A stretch of 64,000 nt of DNA from JAMHWF01 sp035911095. Lineage in GTDB: Bacteria > Pseudomonadota > Gammaproteobacteria > Burkholderiales > Burkholderiaceae_C. Position 1 is the stretch's first letter. Each line of letters begins with the position of its first letter. The translations under genes were made by a program, and so were the position numbers. Shown here piece after piece: positions 38,923 through 47,863 of this stretch. Location: NCBI GenBank assembly GCA_035911095.1, contig JAMHWF010000072.1, forward strand, positions 8,300 to 72,299. The letters are read 5' to 3'. Under the pieces are notes generated by a model that saw only the letters and a program-made list of their open reading frames with translations, searched no databases and had not been told where the DNA came from.

Positions 38923-40151
38923 CGCGCGGCCTCCCTGCGCGCGCCATCGTCGGTGCCGGCGTCGCCGAGGTCGTCGCCGGCCTCGCCGTCGTCCCCGTTG
39001 GCGGCGGTCGCCGCCCGCCCGTGGTGCGGGTCGAGCTCGGCCGGCACGTTGAGTTCGGGCAGCTCGCCCGGCATCGCGCCGCGCCCGCCCATCGCCGCAC
39101 GCAGCTGGTAGACGTAGGCCAGCACCTGGGCCACGGCGGCGAACAGCGCGGCCGGGATCTCGCGGTCGAGGTCGGCATGCGCGTAGAGCGCCCGTGCCAG
39201 CACCGGCGCCTGCAGCACCGGCACCTTGTGCTCCTTCGCGAGGTCGCGGATGCGCATCGCGATCAGGTCGGCGCCCTTGGCGACCACCCGCGGCGCGGCC
39301 ATCGACAGGTCGTCGTACTTCAGCGCGACCGCGTAGTGGGTCGGGTTCATCACGACCAGGTCCGCCTCCGGCACCGCGGCCATCATCCGGCGGCGCGCGA
39401 CCTCGCGCATGCGGGCGCGGATCTTGGCCTTGACCTCGCCGCTGCCCTCGACTTCCTTGTGCTCCTGCTTGGCTTCCTGGTGGCTCATCTTGAGCTGGCC
39501 CAGGTACAGGTGGCGCTGCAGCGGCACGTCGACGATCGCGAAGGCGGCGAGCATCAGCACCATCAGGCCGCAGCCGGTCAGGATCAGCGAGGACACGTGC
39601 GAGACCGCCGCCGGCAGCGACAGCGCGAGCGCGCCGCCGAAGGCGTCGAGGTGCGTCGCGAGGTAGGCGCCGCCGATCGTGCCGAGCAGCAGCGCCAGCG
39701 CGCAGGCCTTGAGCGTCGCGATCAGCTGCTGCTTCGAGACGATCCGGCCGAGGCCCGACAGCGGGTTGAGCTTGGAGAAGGCCGGGCCGAGCGGCTTGGT
39801 GGTCCAGACCCAGCCGCCCGACAGCAGCGCGCCGGCCAGGCCGACCACCATCATCAGCAGGCCCATCGGCAGCGCGAAGGCGAGGAAGACCCAGGTCGCC
39901 TGGGCGAGCCGCTCGCCCATCGCCGCCGGGGAGGCCACCAGGCCGCGGTCGAAGCGCAGTGCGCCGGCCAGCAGGTCGTGCAGCGCCGAGGTCATCGTCG
40001 GCGCGGCCATCGCGAGCGCGGCGCCGCCCACCGCGATCGCGGCGACGTGCGAAAGATCACGCGATCGGGGGACGTTGCCTTCCTGGCGCGCCTTGGCGAG
40101 CTTGCGCGCTGAGGCGGGAAGGTTGCGGTCCTGGGCGCCGGCTTCGGCCAT
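38919..40151 (-). CDS. flhB: Flagellar export switch protein FlhB
   Basis: A 410-residue FlhB with four membrane helices and the autocleavage site Asn269-Pro-Thr-His (VMNPTHYAVAL), at the same residue number as in Salmonella. The cytoplasmic tail is extended by about 40 Gly/Ala/Asp-rich residues beyond the usual end. It switches export from hook to filament substrates. First gene of the flhBAF-flhG-fliA run. About 108 bases separate it from the convergent end of the siderophore receptor gene. Confidence 0.96.
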   Translation of the reverse strand: MAEAGAQDRNLPASARKLAKARQEGNVPRSRDLSHVAAIAVGGAALAMAAPTMTSALHDLLAGALRFDRGLVASPAAMGERLAQATWVFLAFALPMGLLMMVVGLAGALLSGGWVWTTKPLGPAFSKLNPLSGLGRIVSKQQLIATLKACALALLLGTIGGAYLATHLDAFGGALALSLPAAVSHVSSLILTGCGLMVLMLAAFAIVDVPLQRHLYLGQLKMSHQEAKQEHKEVEGSGEVKAKIRARMREVARRRMMAAVPEADLVVMNPTHYAVALKYDDLSMAAPRVVAKGADLIAMRIRDLAKEHKVPVLQAPVLARALYAHADLDREIPAALFAAVAQVLAYVYQLRAAMGGRGAMPGELPELNVPAELDPHHGRAATAANGDDGEAGDDLGDAGTDDGARREAAR

Positions 40152-40259
40152 GGTCGAGGTGCTGGGATGACCACGGCGATTCTTCCGGCGCCCGGCCGGG
40201 ACTTAAGCGCGATAAGCAGTGGGGAAGGCGGCCTGTTCGGCCTGCTGCGGCTGGCCGGC

Positions 40260-42764
40260 TCAGAAGTCGACCGTGGCCGACAGCCGGAAGGTGCGCGGCT
40301 CCCCTATGGCGACCGAGTCGCTGTACCAGACGCCTTGCCAGTAGTGCCTGTCGAACAGGTTGTCCACGCTGGCACGGAAGACGACGGGCTTGCCACCCAG
40401 TCGGGTCGCATAGCGTGCACCCACGTCCGGCAGTGTCCACGACGGCATCTTGAACGAGTTGGCGTTGTTCACGACCTGTGCGCTGGTGTGGACCACGCGC
40501 CCGTTCACCGCCAGGCCCGGCAGGCCCGGCACGTCCCAGTCGAGGCCCAGGTTGACCGCCCAGGGCGGTGTGCCGGGCGCCTGGTTTCCGTCCTGAAGGC
40601 CGCCCTGCGTCTTGGTCAGCTTCGCCTGCGTGTAGGTCACCCCGCCCAGCATGCGCAGGCCGCGCGTCAGCTCGCCAAAAACCGACCATTCGATGCCCCG
40701 GTTGCGCTGCTCGCCGTCCAGGCGCAGCGTGGGCAGCGGCGTGGTGCTGTTGTCGGCCACCGTGCTGGGCTTGGCGATCTGGAACACGCTGACCGTGTTG
40801 GTGAAGCTGCCGGTCTGCAGCTTGGCGCCCACCTCGATCTGCTTGGTCTTGTAGGGAGGAAAGACCTCGCCTGCGTTCTGGTAGGTGCCGCCTACCGTGG
40901 TGCCCTGCGACAGCCCCTGGATCACGTTGGCGTAGAGCGACAGGTCGTCGCCCGGCCTGACCACCACCCCAGCCATCGGCGTCCAGGCGCTGGCGTCGTA
41001 GCCCGAGGTCACGGCGCCGCTGGTGTCGTCGAAGTTCGTCGCCTTCACGTGCTGCCGGCGCACGCCCAGGGTCAGCAGCACGCGGTCCTCCATGAAGCCC
41101 AGCGTGTCGGCCAGCGCAAAGCCGCTGAGGGTGGTTTCCGAGGTCTTCGGGACGTGGGTCGGCGAGACCGCCCAGCGCCGGATCGGCGCGGGGTCGTAGA
41201 GGTTGGTCGGCTGGCTTGTGCCGTAGGCATAGGCACCGCCGCTGTCCCGGTTCAGGTATGACGCGCTGAAGGCCAGCGCATGACTGACCGGGCCGGTCTG
41301 GAAGCGGCCCCGCAGCCCGATCTCGCCGCTTCTGGTCCTGGCGAACGAAGGCCAGTCATCGGGGCTCAGGACGGCATCGCCATTGGCTTGAACGTTCTGG
41401 GCCCAGGCGTTCACGGGCCCTTCGAACTTCGAGTGCTGCATGCCCAGCTTGGCGTAGCCGGTCCAGCGGTCGTTGAAGTCGAGCTCGCCGCCAAGGATGA
41501 CCGCTTCCGTCGTCTCCCTGCTCTCCGGAGCGCCCGGGAACAGGCTGGTGCGGCCATCGGGTGCGGCGGGCATCGACGTCAGCCCGCTGTCGAGCGAGAT
41601 GAACGGGGTGCCGCCGCCATGCTGCCTTTCCTGCAGGCGATAGGCATCCAGCGTCAGGCGCAGCCGTTCGCCACGGTAGTCCAGCGCCAGCGCGCCGAGG
41701 TGGCCTTCATTCCTCGCGCCCTCGATGAACCTGTCGCCATCCTTGTAGCGGCCGTTGAAGCGCAGGCCCCATTCGTTGTGGGCACCGAAGCGGCGACCCG
41801 TGTCCACCTGGGCTTTCCACAGGGCCTTCGACTCCAGGCCCAGCGTCACGCGTGTCAAGGGCGTGTCGCCCGCACGCTTCGGCACGAGGTTGACGGCGCC
41901 GCCGACCGTGCCGCTGGGCGACATGCCGTACAGCAGGGCGCTCGGCCCCTTGAGCACCTCCACCCTTTCGGCGAACTCGGCCGAAAGGTTGCCGGTGTTC
42001 GGCGCCATGCCATGCAAGCCGTCGAACGTGACTGCGCCTGCGCTGAGGCTGAAGCCTCGGATGTTGAAGGACGAATCGGCCAGGCTCCCTGTCGGCGCGG
42101 TTTGCCGCACCGAGGGTTCGTTCTTCAGGACATCCAGCACCGTCTCCGCCTGCTGGTCTTCGAGCAGCTGAGAGGTGTAGTTGGTGATGTTGAAGGGCGT
42201 GTCCATGAGGTCGGCATTGCCCAGCATCCCGAGCCGGCCGCCGCGCGCGACCTGTCCGCCGGCAAAGGGCGCAGGCAAGCCTTCGGCCTGGGCGGTGACC
42301 TTCACCGGCGTCAGCGTGTTTTCGGCGGAGGGCTCTGTCTGCTGCGTCGCCGCAGCTGCCGGCCGCAGCAGGTACCGCCCCTGGGCGTCCGGCATCGCCT
42401 CCAGGCCGGTGCCGGCCAGCAAGGCGGCCAAGCCGGCCGCGGGCGCGTAGCGGCCCTGCACGCCGGGGCTGCTCCTGCCCTCGGTGAGGGCGGCGCTGCC
42501 GGAGAGCAGTACGCCCGACTCGGAGAGGAAGCGCATCAGCACCGTGCCGAGCGGGCCGGCGGGAATGTCGTAGCGGCGCAGCGTCGCGGGATCGGCCGGG
42601 CTCGCCGGGACAGACGCGGGCGCGTCCTGTGCCCGCGCGGGCCCGCCGGCGCCGGCGAGGATGCCGCCGGTGACGAGCAACTGCATGGCCAGCGCCATCG
42701 GGCGTCGCCAGGCTGGGGGCGGCGGCAGGGCGGCGGAACGGCGATGCCGGGGGTGTCGGGACAT
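40260..42764 (-). CDS. TonB-dependent siderophore receptor with signalling (STN) domain
   Basis: An 834-residue outer-membrane transducer: signal peptide (MALAMQLLVTGGILAGAGGPARA), N-terminal STN domain (about 60-130; YDIPAGPLGTVLMRFLSESG), TonB-box region near TLTPVKVTA, plug domain (VLKNEPSVRQTAP, ERVEVLKGPSALLYG) and a beta-barrel ending in aromatic Phe. The STN domain lets the loaded receptor signal through FecR to the sigma factor encoded just upstream. FhuE/PupB-like; the siderophore is not predictable. It follows fecR by 186 bases. Confidence 0.95.
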   Translation of the reverse strand: MSRHPRHRRSAALPPPPAWRRPMALAMQLLVTGGILAGAGGPARAQDAPASVPASPADPATLRRYDIPAGPLGTVLMRFLSESGVLLSGSAALTEGRSSPGVQGRYAPAAGLAALLAGTGLEAMPDAQGRYLLRPAAAATQQTEPSAENTLTPVKVTAQAEGLPAPFAGGQVARGGRLGMLGNADLMDTPFNITNYTSQLLEDQQAETVLDVLKNEPSVRQTAPTGSLADSSFNIRGFSLSAGAVTFDGLHGMAPNTGNLSAEFAERVEVLKGPSALLYGMSPSGTVGGAVNLVPKRAGDTPLTRVTLGLESKALWKAQVDTGRRFGAHNEWGLRFNGRYKDGDRFIEGARNEGHLGALALDYRGERLRLTLDAYRLQERQHGGGTPFISLDSGLTSMPAAPDGRTSLFPGAPESRETTEAVILGGELDFNDRWTGYAKLGMQHSKFEGPVNAWAQNVQANGDAVLSPDDWPSFARTRSGEIGLRGRFQTGPVSHALAFSASYLNRDSGGAYAYGTSQPTNLYDPAPIRRWAVSPTHVPKTSETTLSGFALADTLGFMEDRVLLTLGVRRQHVKATNFDDTSGAVTSGYDASAWTPMAGVVVRPGDDLSLYANVIQGLSQGTTVGGTYQNAGEVFPPYKTKQIEVGAKLQTGSFTNTVSVFQIAKPSTVADNSTTPLPTLRLDGEQRNRGIEWSVFGELTRGLRMLGGVTYTQAKLTKTQGGLQDGNQAPGTPPWAVNLGLDWDVPGLPGLAVNGRVVHTSAQVVNNANSFKMPSWTLPDVGARYATRLGGKPVVFRASVDNLFDRHYWQGVWYSDSVAIGEPRTFRLSATVDF

Positions 42765-42950
42765 GGGGCCTCTCCTGGTTCGGCGGGTTCGACGGGCGGG
42801 GCGAACCTCGTCGCCGGGCCGGGCTGGCGCACAGCCGGCCGAGGCGACGGGTGCGTCCTCCCCGGTAAACCGGACGAGACGCAGAAATGTGGAAAACAGC
42901 CGGAAGGGTTCCGGTGCCCAGGGGCGCGTCCGGGGCGACGCGGGCGACCG

Positions 42951-43970
42951 CTAGGGGTGGCGCGCCTCGATCGAGGTCCACCAGGGCAGCGGCCGGCGCA
43001 CCCGGATCGGCAGCGCCTGCTCGAGCATGTCGAGCGCCCCGTCGACGTCGTCGAGCGGATAGCTGCCGAGGACCGGCAGCGGCGCCACCCCGGGTGCCAG
43101 CGCCAGGTGGCCGCGGCGGTAACGGGCGAGCTCGGCCACCACGTCGCGCAGGGGCAGGTCCTGCGCGAGCAGCACGCCGCGCGACCAGGCCTCGCGCGCC
43201 GGGTCCGCCGGCGTCAGCGCCTCCACCCGGTCGGCGGTGAAGCGCAGCTGCCGGCCCGGCCCGACGACGGCACCCGCGGTGCCGTTCGCCGGGCTGACCT
43301 GCACCGTGCCCTCGTAGACGGCCAGCTGCGTGCCGCCGGCGTTGTCCAGGCGGACGTTGAAGCGGGTGCCCAGGGCCCGCAGCCGGCCCTGCGCGGTGTC
43401 GACGACGAAGGGTCGGCCGGCTTCTGCCGCGGTCCGCACGAGCACTTCGCCGGCGCGCAGGCGCAGGCGACGCAGCTCGGGGCGGTAGGCCTGGTCGAAG
43501 GCGCTCGCGCTGGCGAGCCACACCTGGCTGCCGTCGGGCAGGCGGACCTCGCGCCGCTCGCCGGTGGCGGTGCGGAAGTCCGCGCCCCAGGCCATCAGGC
43601 CGTCGATCGCGCCGGGCTGCTGCCAGCCGGCCCAGCCGAGCAGGCCGCCCGCACCGGCCATCGCAGCCACGCCCCAGACGGCCCGGCGACGGGCCCGCCG
43701 CAGGTTGGCCGCCTGCAGCACGTCGGCCGCGCGCCGCGGCGAGGCGTCGGCCCGCAAAGGCTGGAAGCGCTGGCTCACCCGTTCGACGAAGGCCCAGGCA
43801 GTGCGCCGCTCCTCCGCGCCGGCGAGCCACTGCGCCCATCGTCTGCGGTCGGCCTCGGTCGCCGTGCCGGACTGCAGCAGCGAGAACCACGTGGCGGCCT
43901 GTTCCATCGCCTCGTGAGACGGCTCCGGGCCACTCGCGCGGGCCGGCAGCTTCACGGGCGGGGCGCTCAT
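42951..43970 (-). CDS. FecR-type anti-sigma factor / signal relay
   Basis: A 339-residue protein: cytoplasmic N-terminal DUF4880 domain (EQAATWFSLLQSGTATEADRRRWAQWL), one membrane helix at about 100-120 (AVWGVAAMAGAGGLLGWAGW), and a periplasmic FecR domain (GERREVRLPDGSQVWLASASAF, LGTRFNVRLDN) with a secretin/TonB short domain near the C-terminus. It holds the FecI-type sigma factor and passes on the receptor signal. The ATG is 15 bases after the sigma-gene stop. Confidence 0.92.
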   Translation of the reverse strand: MSAPPVKLPARASGPEPSHEAMEQAATWFSLLQSGTATEADRRRWAQWLAGAEERRTAWAFVERVSQRFQPLRADASPRRAADVLQAANLRRARRRAVWGVAAMAGAGGLLGWAGWQQPGAIDGLMAWGADFRTATGERREVRLPDGSQVWLASASAFDQAYRPELRRLRLRAGEVLVRTAAEAGRPFVVDTAQGRLRALGTRFNVRLDNAGGTQLAVYEGTVQVSPANGTAGAVVGPGRQLRFTADRVEALTPADPAREAWSRGVLLAQDLPLRDVVAELARYRRGHLALAPGVAPLPVLGSYPLDDVDGALDMLEQALPIRVRRPLPWWTSIEARHP

Positions 43971-43984
43971 CGGCCGGCCCCCGC

Positions 43985-44515
43985 TCAGCCGGGCCGTGCC
44001 GGCTGCCGTGCCTCGAGCTCGATGCAGTGCAGCATCGCCCGGGCGATGTAGTGGCCGACCATGCGCGACGAGACACCCAGCTCGCGCGCGACCTCCTGGT
44101 GCGTCATGCCGCAGGCCGTGGCCAGCATGAAGGCGCGCGCGGCCTTCGGCGGCAGCGCGCGCAGCAGGTCGTCGATCGCGTGCAGCGCCTGCAGCACCGC
44201 CGCCTGGTCCTCGGCCGAGGGCGCGCAGGCTTCGGGCTGGGCGGCCAGGGTTTCGAGCCAGGCCCGCTCGATCTCGCGATGGCGCCAGAGGTCGATGCAC
44301 AACCCGTTGGCCACGGTGCGCAGGTAGGCCCGCGCCTCCTGGCCGCTGCCGAGCGGCCGCGGGCGCAGGATCAGGCGGACGAAGCTGTCGTGCGCGAGGT
44401 CGGCTGCATCCGTCGCGTCGCCCAGCCGGCGGCGCAGCCAGGCCAGCAGCCACCCGTGGTGGGCGCGGTACAGGTCTTCGACGGGTGACGGTGGCGCGAA
44501 CTCTGCGGTGCCCAC
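43985..44515 (-). CDS. FecI-like ECF sigma factor
   Basis: A 176-residue ECF sigma factor: region 2 (LYRAHHGWLLAWLRRRLGDATDAADLAHDSFVRLI) and region 4 (LPPKAARAFMLATACGMTHQEVARELGVSSRMVGHYIARAM). It matches the iron-starvation FecI/PupI type that drives the linked receptor gene. GTG start. A Fur-box-like site lies 50 bases upstream, so the unit should be repressed by iron and boosted by the siderophore signal. Confidence 0.92.
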   Translation of the reverse strand: MGTAEFAPPSPVEDLYRAHHGWLLAWLRRRLGDATDAADLAHDSFVRLILRPRPLGSGQEARAYLRTVANGLCIDLWRHREIERAWLETLAAQPEACAPSAEDQAAVLQALHAIDDLLRALPPKAARAFMLATACGMTHQEVARELGVSSRMVGHYIARAMLHCIELEARQPARPG

Positions 44516-44564
44516 GATGCGCTGGCTGGCGCGCCCAGAGGCCGGCGAAACGATGCGCTCAAGG

Positions 44565-44583
44565 GCAAATGAGAATGCGTTTC
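44565..44583 (-). promoter_or_regulatory. Fur-box-like site upstream of the FecI gene
   Basis: gcaaatgagaatgcgtttc matches 12 of the 19 positions of the Fur consensus, with aatga-aat and ttc in the right phase. It lies 50 bases ahead of the GTG start of the sigma-factor gene and just past the stop of the acyltransferase gene. Confidence 0.6.
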
Positions 44584-44586
44584 ATC

Positions 44587-45609
44587 TTACATGAGGCGTC
44601 GGCGCTTCCAGCGCTGCGTCAGCCAGCGCACCATCGGCCGGTCGACGAGCACGAAGATCAGCGCGGCGGCCAGCGTGCTCGTGATCCACAGCAGCAGGGC
44701 CTGCGCCGGCAGGCCGAGCGACCAGGCCTGGGTCAGCGGCTCCACCACGCGCTTGAGCAGCGAGCCCATCGCCAGGCTGTGCCAGATGTAGAGCGAGTAG
44801 GCGGCGGCGCCCGTCCAGCCGAGCAGCTTCCAGCGCCAGGCGCGCACGCCCTCGGTGGCCAGCACGCCGGTCATCACCAGGCCGAAGCCCAGCACCTCGA
44901 GCCAGGCGCTGCGCACGTGGCTGCCGACGAAGAAGGTCGCCAGCCCGAGCACGATGCCCAGGCCCATCCACGCCGGCGGCAGCCCCCAGCGGCGCACCGC
45001 ATAGGCCAGCCAGATGCCGATCAGGAACTCGGCCAGCATCCACGAGGTGTAGGTGATCCCGATCGGGCTGGTCGGCTGGACCAGCTGCCCGAGCAGCACC
45101 AGGCCGATCAGCACGGCGGTCAGGAACGGGCGGCGCCAGCGGTCGCCCAGCCACAGGCCGGCGGCGAAGAGCAGGTAGAAGAAGCTCTCGAAGAAGAGTG
45201 TCCAGCCAGGCACCAGCAGCGGATAGATCGCGCCCGGCTGGTCCAGCGCCTCGTGCGGGATCATCAGCAGGCTGGGCAGCACATCGTGCGTCCACGAGAA
45301 GGTTCGGCCGTTGCGCCACATCAGCACGGCCAGCGCCAGCGTCGCAAGCCAGTAGGTCGGGATCACGCGGATGCAGCGCCGCACGGTGAAGTCGAGCGCC
45401 GTCTGCTCGGGCCGCCCGGCCTTCGACCACTCGATCGAGAAGCCGCTGATCACGAAGAAGATCTGCACGCCGCGCTCGCCGAGGGTCGCGACCCATTCCC
45501 AGGCATGCGCCTCGACCTGGTCGACCGAATGGCCGAAGACGATGAACAGTGCCGCCAGTGCGCGCAGGGTCTGAATCGAATGGAAGAAGTCGGGCGCGGG
45601 TCGGGTCAT
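44587..45609 (-). CDS. Acyltransferase-3 family membrane protein (OafA/exopolysaccharide type)
   Basis: A 340-residue integral membrane acyltransferase with about ten helices. Conserved features: RALAALFIVFGHSVD with the catalytic-type His in helix 1, ERGVQIFFVISGF, and later GWTLFFESFFYLLFAAGLWL. Family members O-acetylate surface polysaccharides or lipopolysaccharide. Monocistronic by its flanks: a Fur box and the FecI gene lie downstream, and the minus-strand cheZ terminator region upstream. It could serve the surface-glycan genes further along, but no link is seen. Confidence 0.88.
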   Translation of the reverse strand: MTRPAPDFFHSIQTLRALAALFIVFGHSVDQVEAHAWEWVATLGERGVQIFFVISGFSIEWSKAGRPEQTALDFTVRRCIRVIPTYWLATLALAVLMWRNGRTFSWTHDVLPSLLMIPHEALDQPGAIYPLLVPGWTLFFESFFYLLFAAGLWLGDRWRRPFLTAVLIGLVLLGQLVQPTSPIGITYTSWMLAEFLIGIWLAYAVRRWGLPPAWMGLGIVLGLATFFVGSHVRSAWLEVLGFGLVMTGVLATEGVRAWRWKLLGWTGAAAYSLYIWHSLAMGSLLKRVVEPLTQAWSLGLPAQALLLWITSTLAAALIFVLVDRPMVRWLTQRWKRRRLM

Positions 45610-45767
45610 CGGAGGTCGCTGGGGTGGTGGGCGCGCCGCGAGCCTGGTCCGTTACAGCGCGTGTGCCGATGGGGCTGGCGGGCGAGCGCCGATGCTAGAC
45701 AGCACGCCCCGGCGCGGCCCCCACCGGTTCACGCGGGGCGGAAGCGCTTGCTTCGCCCACAAGCGGC

Positions 45768-45802
45768 GACGGCCGGCCCCGCGATTGCGGGTGCCGGCCG
45801 TC
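45768..45802 (-). terminator. Strong hairpin after cheZ
   Basis: gacggccggc...gccggccgtc with an inner cccgc/gcggg extension and loop gatt forms an almost perfect 35-base hairpin 18 bases beyond the cheZ stop on the minus strand. There is no T-run after it, so termination may be factor-assisted. Confidence 0.6.
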
Positions 45803-45819
45803 TCAGGGGCCTTCCGGGG

Positions 45820-46464
45820 TCAGAAGCCGAGGCTGGCCAGCAGGTCGTCGACCTGCGCCTGGTCGGTCACGACGTCGGTGCGGCCGGTGGGGTCGACCAC
45901 CGGCCCTTGCAGGGTCGCCGGGTCGAAGCGCGGTGGCTGGCCGCTCGGCGCGGTCTGGATCAGCAGCTTGACCAACTGGTCCTCGATGTCGCCGGCCAGC
46001 TTGACGACCTTCGCCACCACCTGGCCGGTGAGATCGTGGAAGTCCTGCGCCAGCATGATGTCGGTGAGGTGCTGGTCGATGCGGGCAGTCGCCGCTTCGA
46101 CGTCGCCGACGAAGTTGATCAGCGAGCCCGAGGCCACTGCCTTCACCGGATCCTCGACGACGGACTGCGCGATGCGCCGCGTCTCGGCCGCGATCGTTGA
46201 CTGGGCGGCCTTCGCCTGGTCGACCGAGTTCAGCACCTTCTCGGCCGCCTGGGCCGTCTTGGTCGCGATGTAGGTCAGGCGGCTGCGCGCGTCGGGCAGG
46301 CTGTCGGTCAGCTCGCCGAGCTTGGGCATCAGGCCCAGCTGGCGCAGCGAGTCGTGCAGCTGGCGCGCCATCTCGCCGAGTTGCTGGTGCACGACGCCCG
46401 AAGCGGCTTCCTGCGCGCCCGCGTAGGCGGTTGTCGTCGTGGCTGAGGCAGCGTTCGCGTTCAT
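45820..46464 (-). CDS. cheZ: Chemotaxis phosphatase CheZ
   Basis: A 214-residue CheZ: a long helical hairpin with the active-site segment LAQDFHDLTGQVV (the catalytic Gln and Asp region) and the C-terminal CheY-binding peptide (VDDLLASLGF). It dephosphorylates CheY-P to end tumbles. Twelve bases after cheY; last gene of motAB-cheYZ. Confidence 0.94.
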   Translation of the reverse strand: MNANAASATTTTAYAGAQEAASGVVHQQLGEMARQLHDSLRQLGLMPKLGELTDSLPDARSRLTYIATKTAQAAEKVLNSVDQAKAAQSTIAAETRRIAQSVVEDPVKAVASGSLINFVGDVEAATARIDQHLTDIMLAQDFHDLTGQVVAKVVKLAGDIEDQLVKLLIQTAPSGQPPRFDPATLQGPVVDPTGRTDVVTDQAQVDDLLASLGF

Positions 46465-46476
46465 CCCGGTTCTCCC

Positions 46477-46869
46477 TCAGTGGCCGAGCTTTTGCATGAT
46501 CTTCTGCACCTTCTCCTCCAACGTTGCCTTCGTGAAGGGCTTGACGATGTAGCCCGCGGCGCCTTCCTGGGCGGCGCGCACGATGTCTTCCTTGCGCGCC
46601 TCGGCGGTCACCATCAGCACCGGCAGGTGCTTGAGGCTGTCGTCCTTCTTGATGTTCGACAGCAGGTCGAAGCCGTTCATGTTCGGCATGTTGATGTCGC
46701 TGACGACGAAGTCGAACTTCTGGTTCTTCAGCATCTGCAGGGCGACGGCGCCGTCCTCGGCCTCGTCGGCATTGGCGTAGCCGCTCTCCTTGAGCAGGCC
46801 GCGCACGATGCGGCGCATGGTCGAGAAATCGTCGACGATCAGGAATCTCAGGTCGGTGCCGGCGCTCAT
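46477..46869 (-). CDS. cheY: Chemotaxis response regulator CheY
   Basis: A 130-residue single receiver domain: acidic pair Asp13-Asp14, phospho-acceptor Asp58 (VVSDINMPNMNG), Thr88 and Lys110 (VKPFTKATL). Phosphorylated CheY binds FliM to reverse rotation. Twenty-eight bases after motB and twelve before cheZ. Confidence 0.97.
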   Translation of the reverse strand: MSAGTDLRFLIVDDFSTMRRIVRGLLKESGYANADEAEDGAVALQMLKNQKFDFVVSDINMPNMNGFDLLSNIKKDDSLKHLPVLMVTAEARKEDIVRAAQEGAAGYIVKPFTKATLEEKVQKIMQKLGH

Positions 46870-46897
46870 GGTGTCCTTGTGAGGCTGGATGCGGGGG

Positions 46898-47833
46898 TTA
46901 TCGGGTGGCGGTCTCGGCGCTTGAGTCCGGCGCCGCGGCCCCGGTCTCGTCGGCCGTGCCGCTTGTCCCGAAGAAGCGGTCTTCCGCCGCGCGGTTCATC
47001 ACGATGATGCTGATGCGCCGGTTGGCCGGGCTCAGCGGGTTGTCGGTGTCGAAGAGGGCGCTCGCCGACAGGCCCTGCACCCGCAGCACGTGGTCGGCCG
47101 GCAGGCCGCCGGCGATCAGCTCGCGGCGCGAGGCGTTGGCGCGGTCCGACGAGAGCTCCCAGTTGCTGTAGCCGACCTCGCCGCCGCTGAACGCGGCCGC
47201 GTCGGTATGGCCTTCGAGCGTCAGGCGGTTGGGCACCTCGGCGAGCACGGCGCCGATCTCGCGCAACAGCTCGCGCATGTAGGGCTGCACCACCGCGCTG
47301 CCGGAAGTGAACATCGGCCGGCTCAGCTCGTCGACGATCTGGATGCGCAGGCCGTCGTCGGTCATGTCCAGGCGCAGCTGCGAGCTGAGCGCGGCGAGCT
47401 TGCGGTTGGCGGCGATCACGTCCTCGACGCGCTTCTTCAGCGCCTCCAGGCGGGTGATCTCGGCGCGCCGCTGTTCGGACTTCAAGGCCTGCAGGCTCAT
47501 CTTGCGCTGCTCGGCCTCGATGTCGCCGTGCTTGACCTGGCCGCTGGTGCGCGACAGGTCCTGCCCGCCGCCGCGGATGACGTGCGACGAATCGCCCGAG
47601 CCGGAGCCGCCGCCGAGCAGCGAGATCTTGAGCGGCGAGGCGAAGTAGTCGGCGATGCCCTTCTTGTCGCCCTCGCTGGTCGAGCCCAGCAGCCACATCA
47701 GCAGGAAGAAGGCCATCATCGCCGTGACGAAGTCGGCATAGGCGATCTTCCAGGCGCCGCCGTGGTGGCCGTGGCCGCCCTTCTTGACGCGCTTGATGAT
47801 GATCGGTTGCAGCTTCTTCGCGTCGCCGGCCAT
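46898..47833 (-). CDS. motB: Flagellar stator protein MotB
   Basis: A 311-residue MotB: basic N-terminus (KKLQPIIIKRVKKGGHGHHGG), one membrane helix with the proton-binding Asp34 (AYADFVTAMMAFFLLMWLLG), a plug/linker, and a C-terminal OmpA-type peptidoglycan-binding domain (TLEGHTDAAAFSGGEVGYSNWELSSDRANA). Asp rather than a sodium-type context indicates a proton-driven stator. Follows motA by 30 bases. Confidence 0.96.
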   Translation of the reverse strand: MAGDAKKLQPIIIKRVKKGGHGHHGGAWKIAYADFVTAMMAFFLLMWLLGSTSEGDKKGIADYFASPLKISLLGGGSGSGDSSHVIRGGGQDLSRTSGQVKHGDIEAEQRKMSLQALKSEQRRAEITRLEALKKRVEDVIAANRKLAALSSQLRLDMTDDGLRIQIVDELSRPMFTSGSAVVQPYMRELLREIGAVLAEVPNRLTLEGHTDAAAFSGGEVGYSNWELSSDRANASRRELIAGGLPADHVLRVQGLSASALFDTDNPLSPANRRISIIVMNRAAEDRFFGTSGTADETGAAAPDSSAETATR

Positions 47834-47863
47834 GGCTCAGTCCTCTCGGTGCGCGGTCGGGTC

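Noticed and set aside
40152..40259. Possible sigma-28 promoter for flhB
   Set aside because: ttaag with a loose gccggaag-type -10 is too weak a match; flhB is expected to be a class-2 gene.
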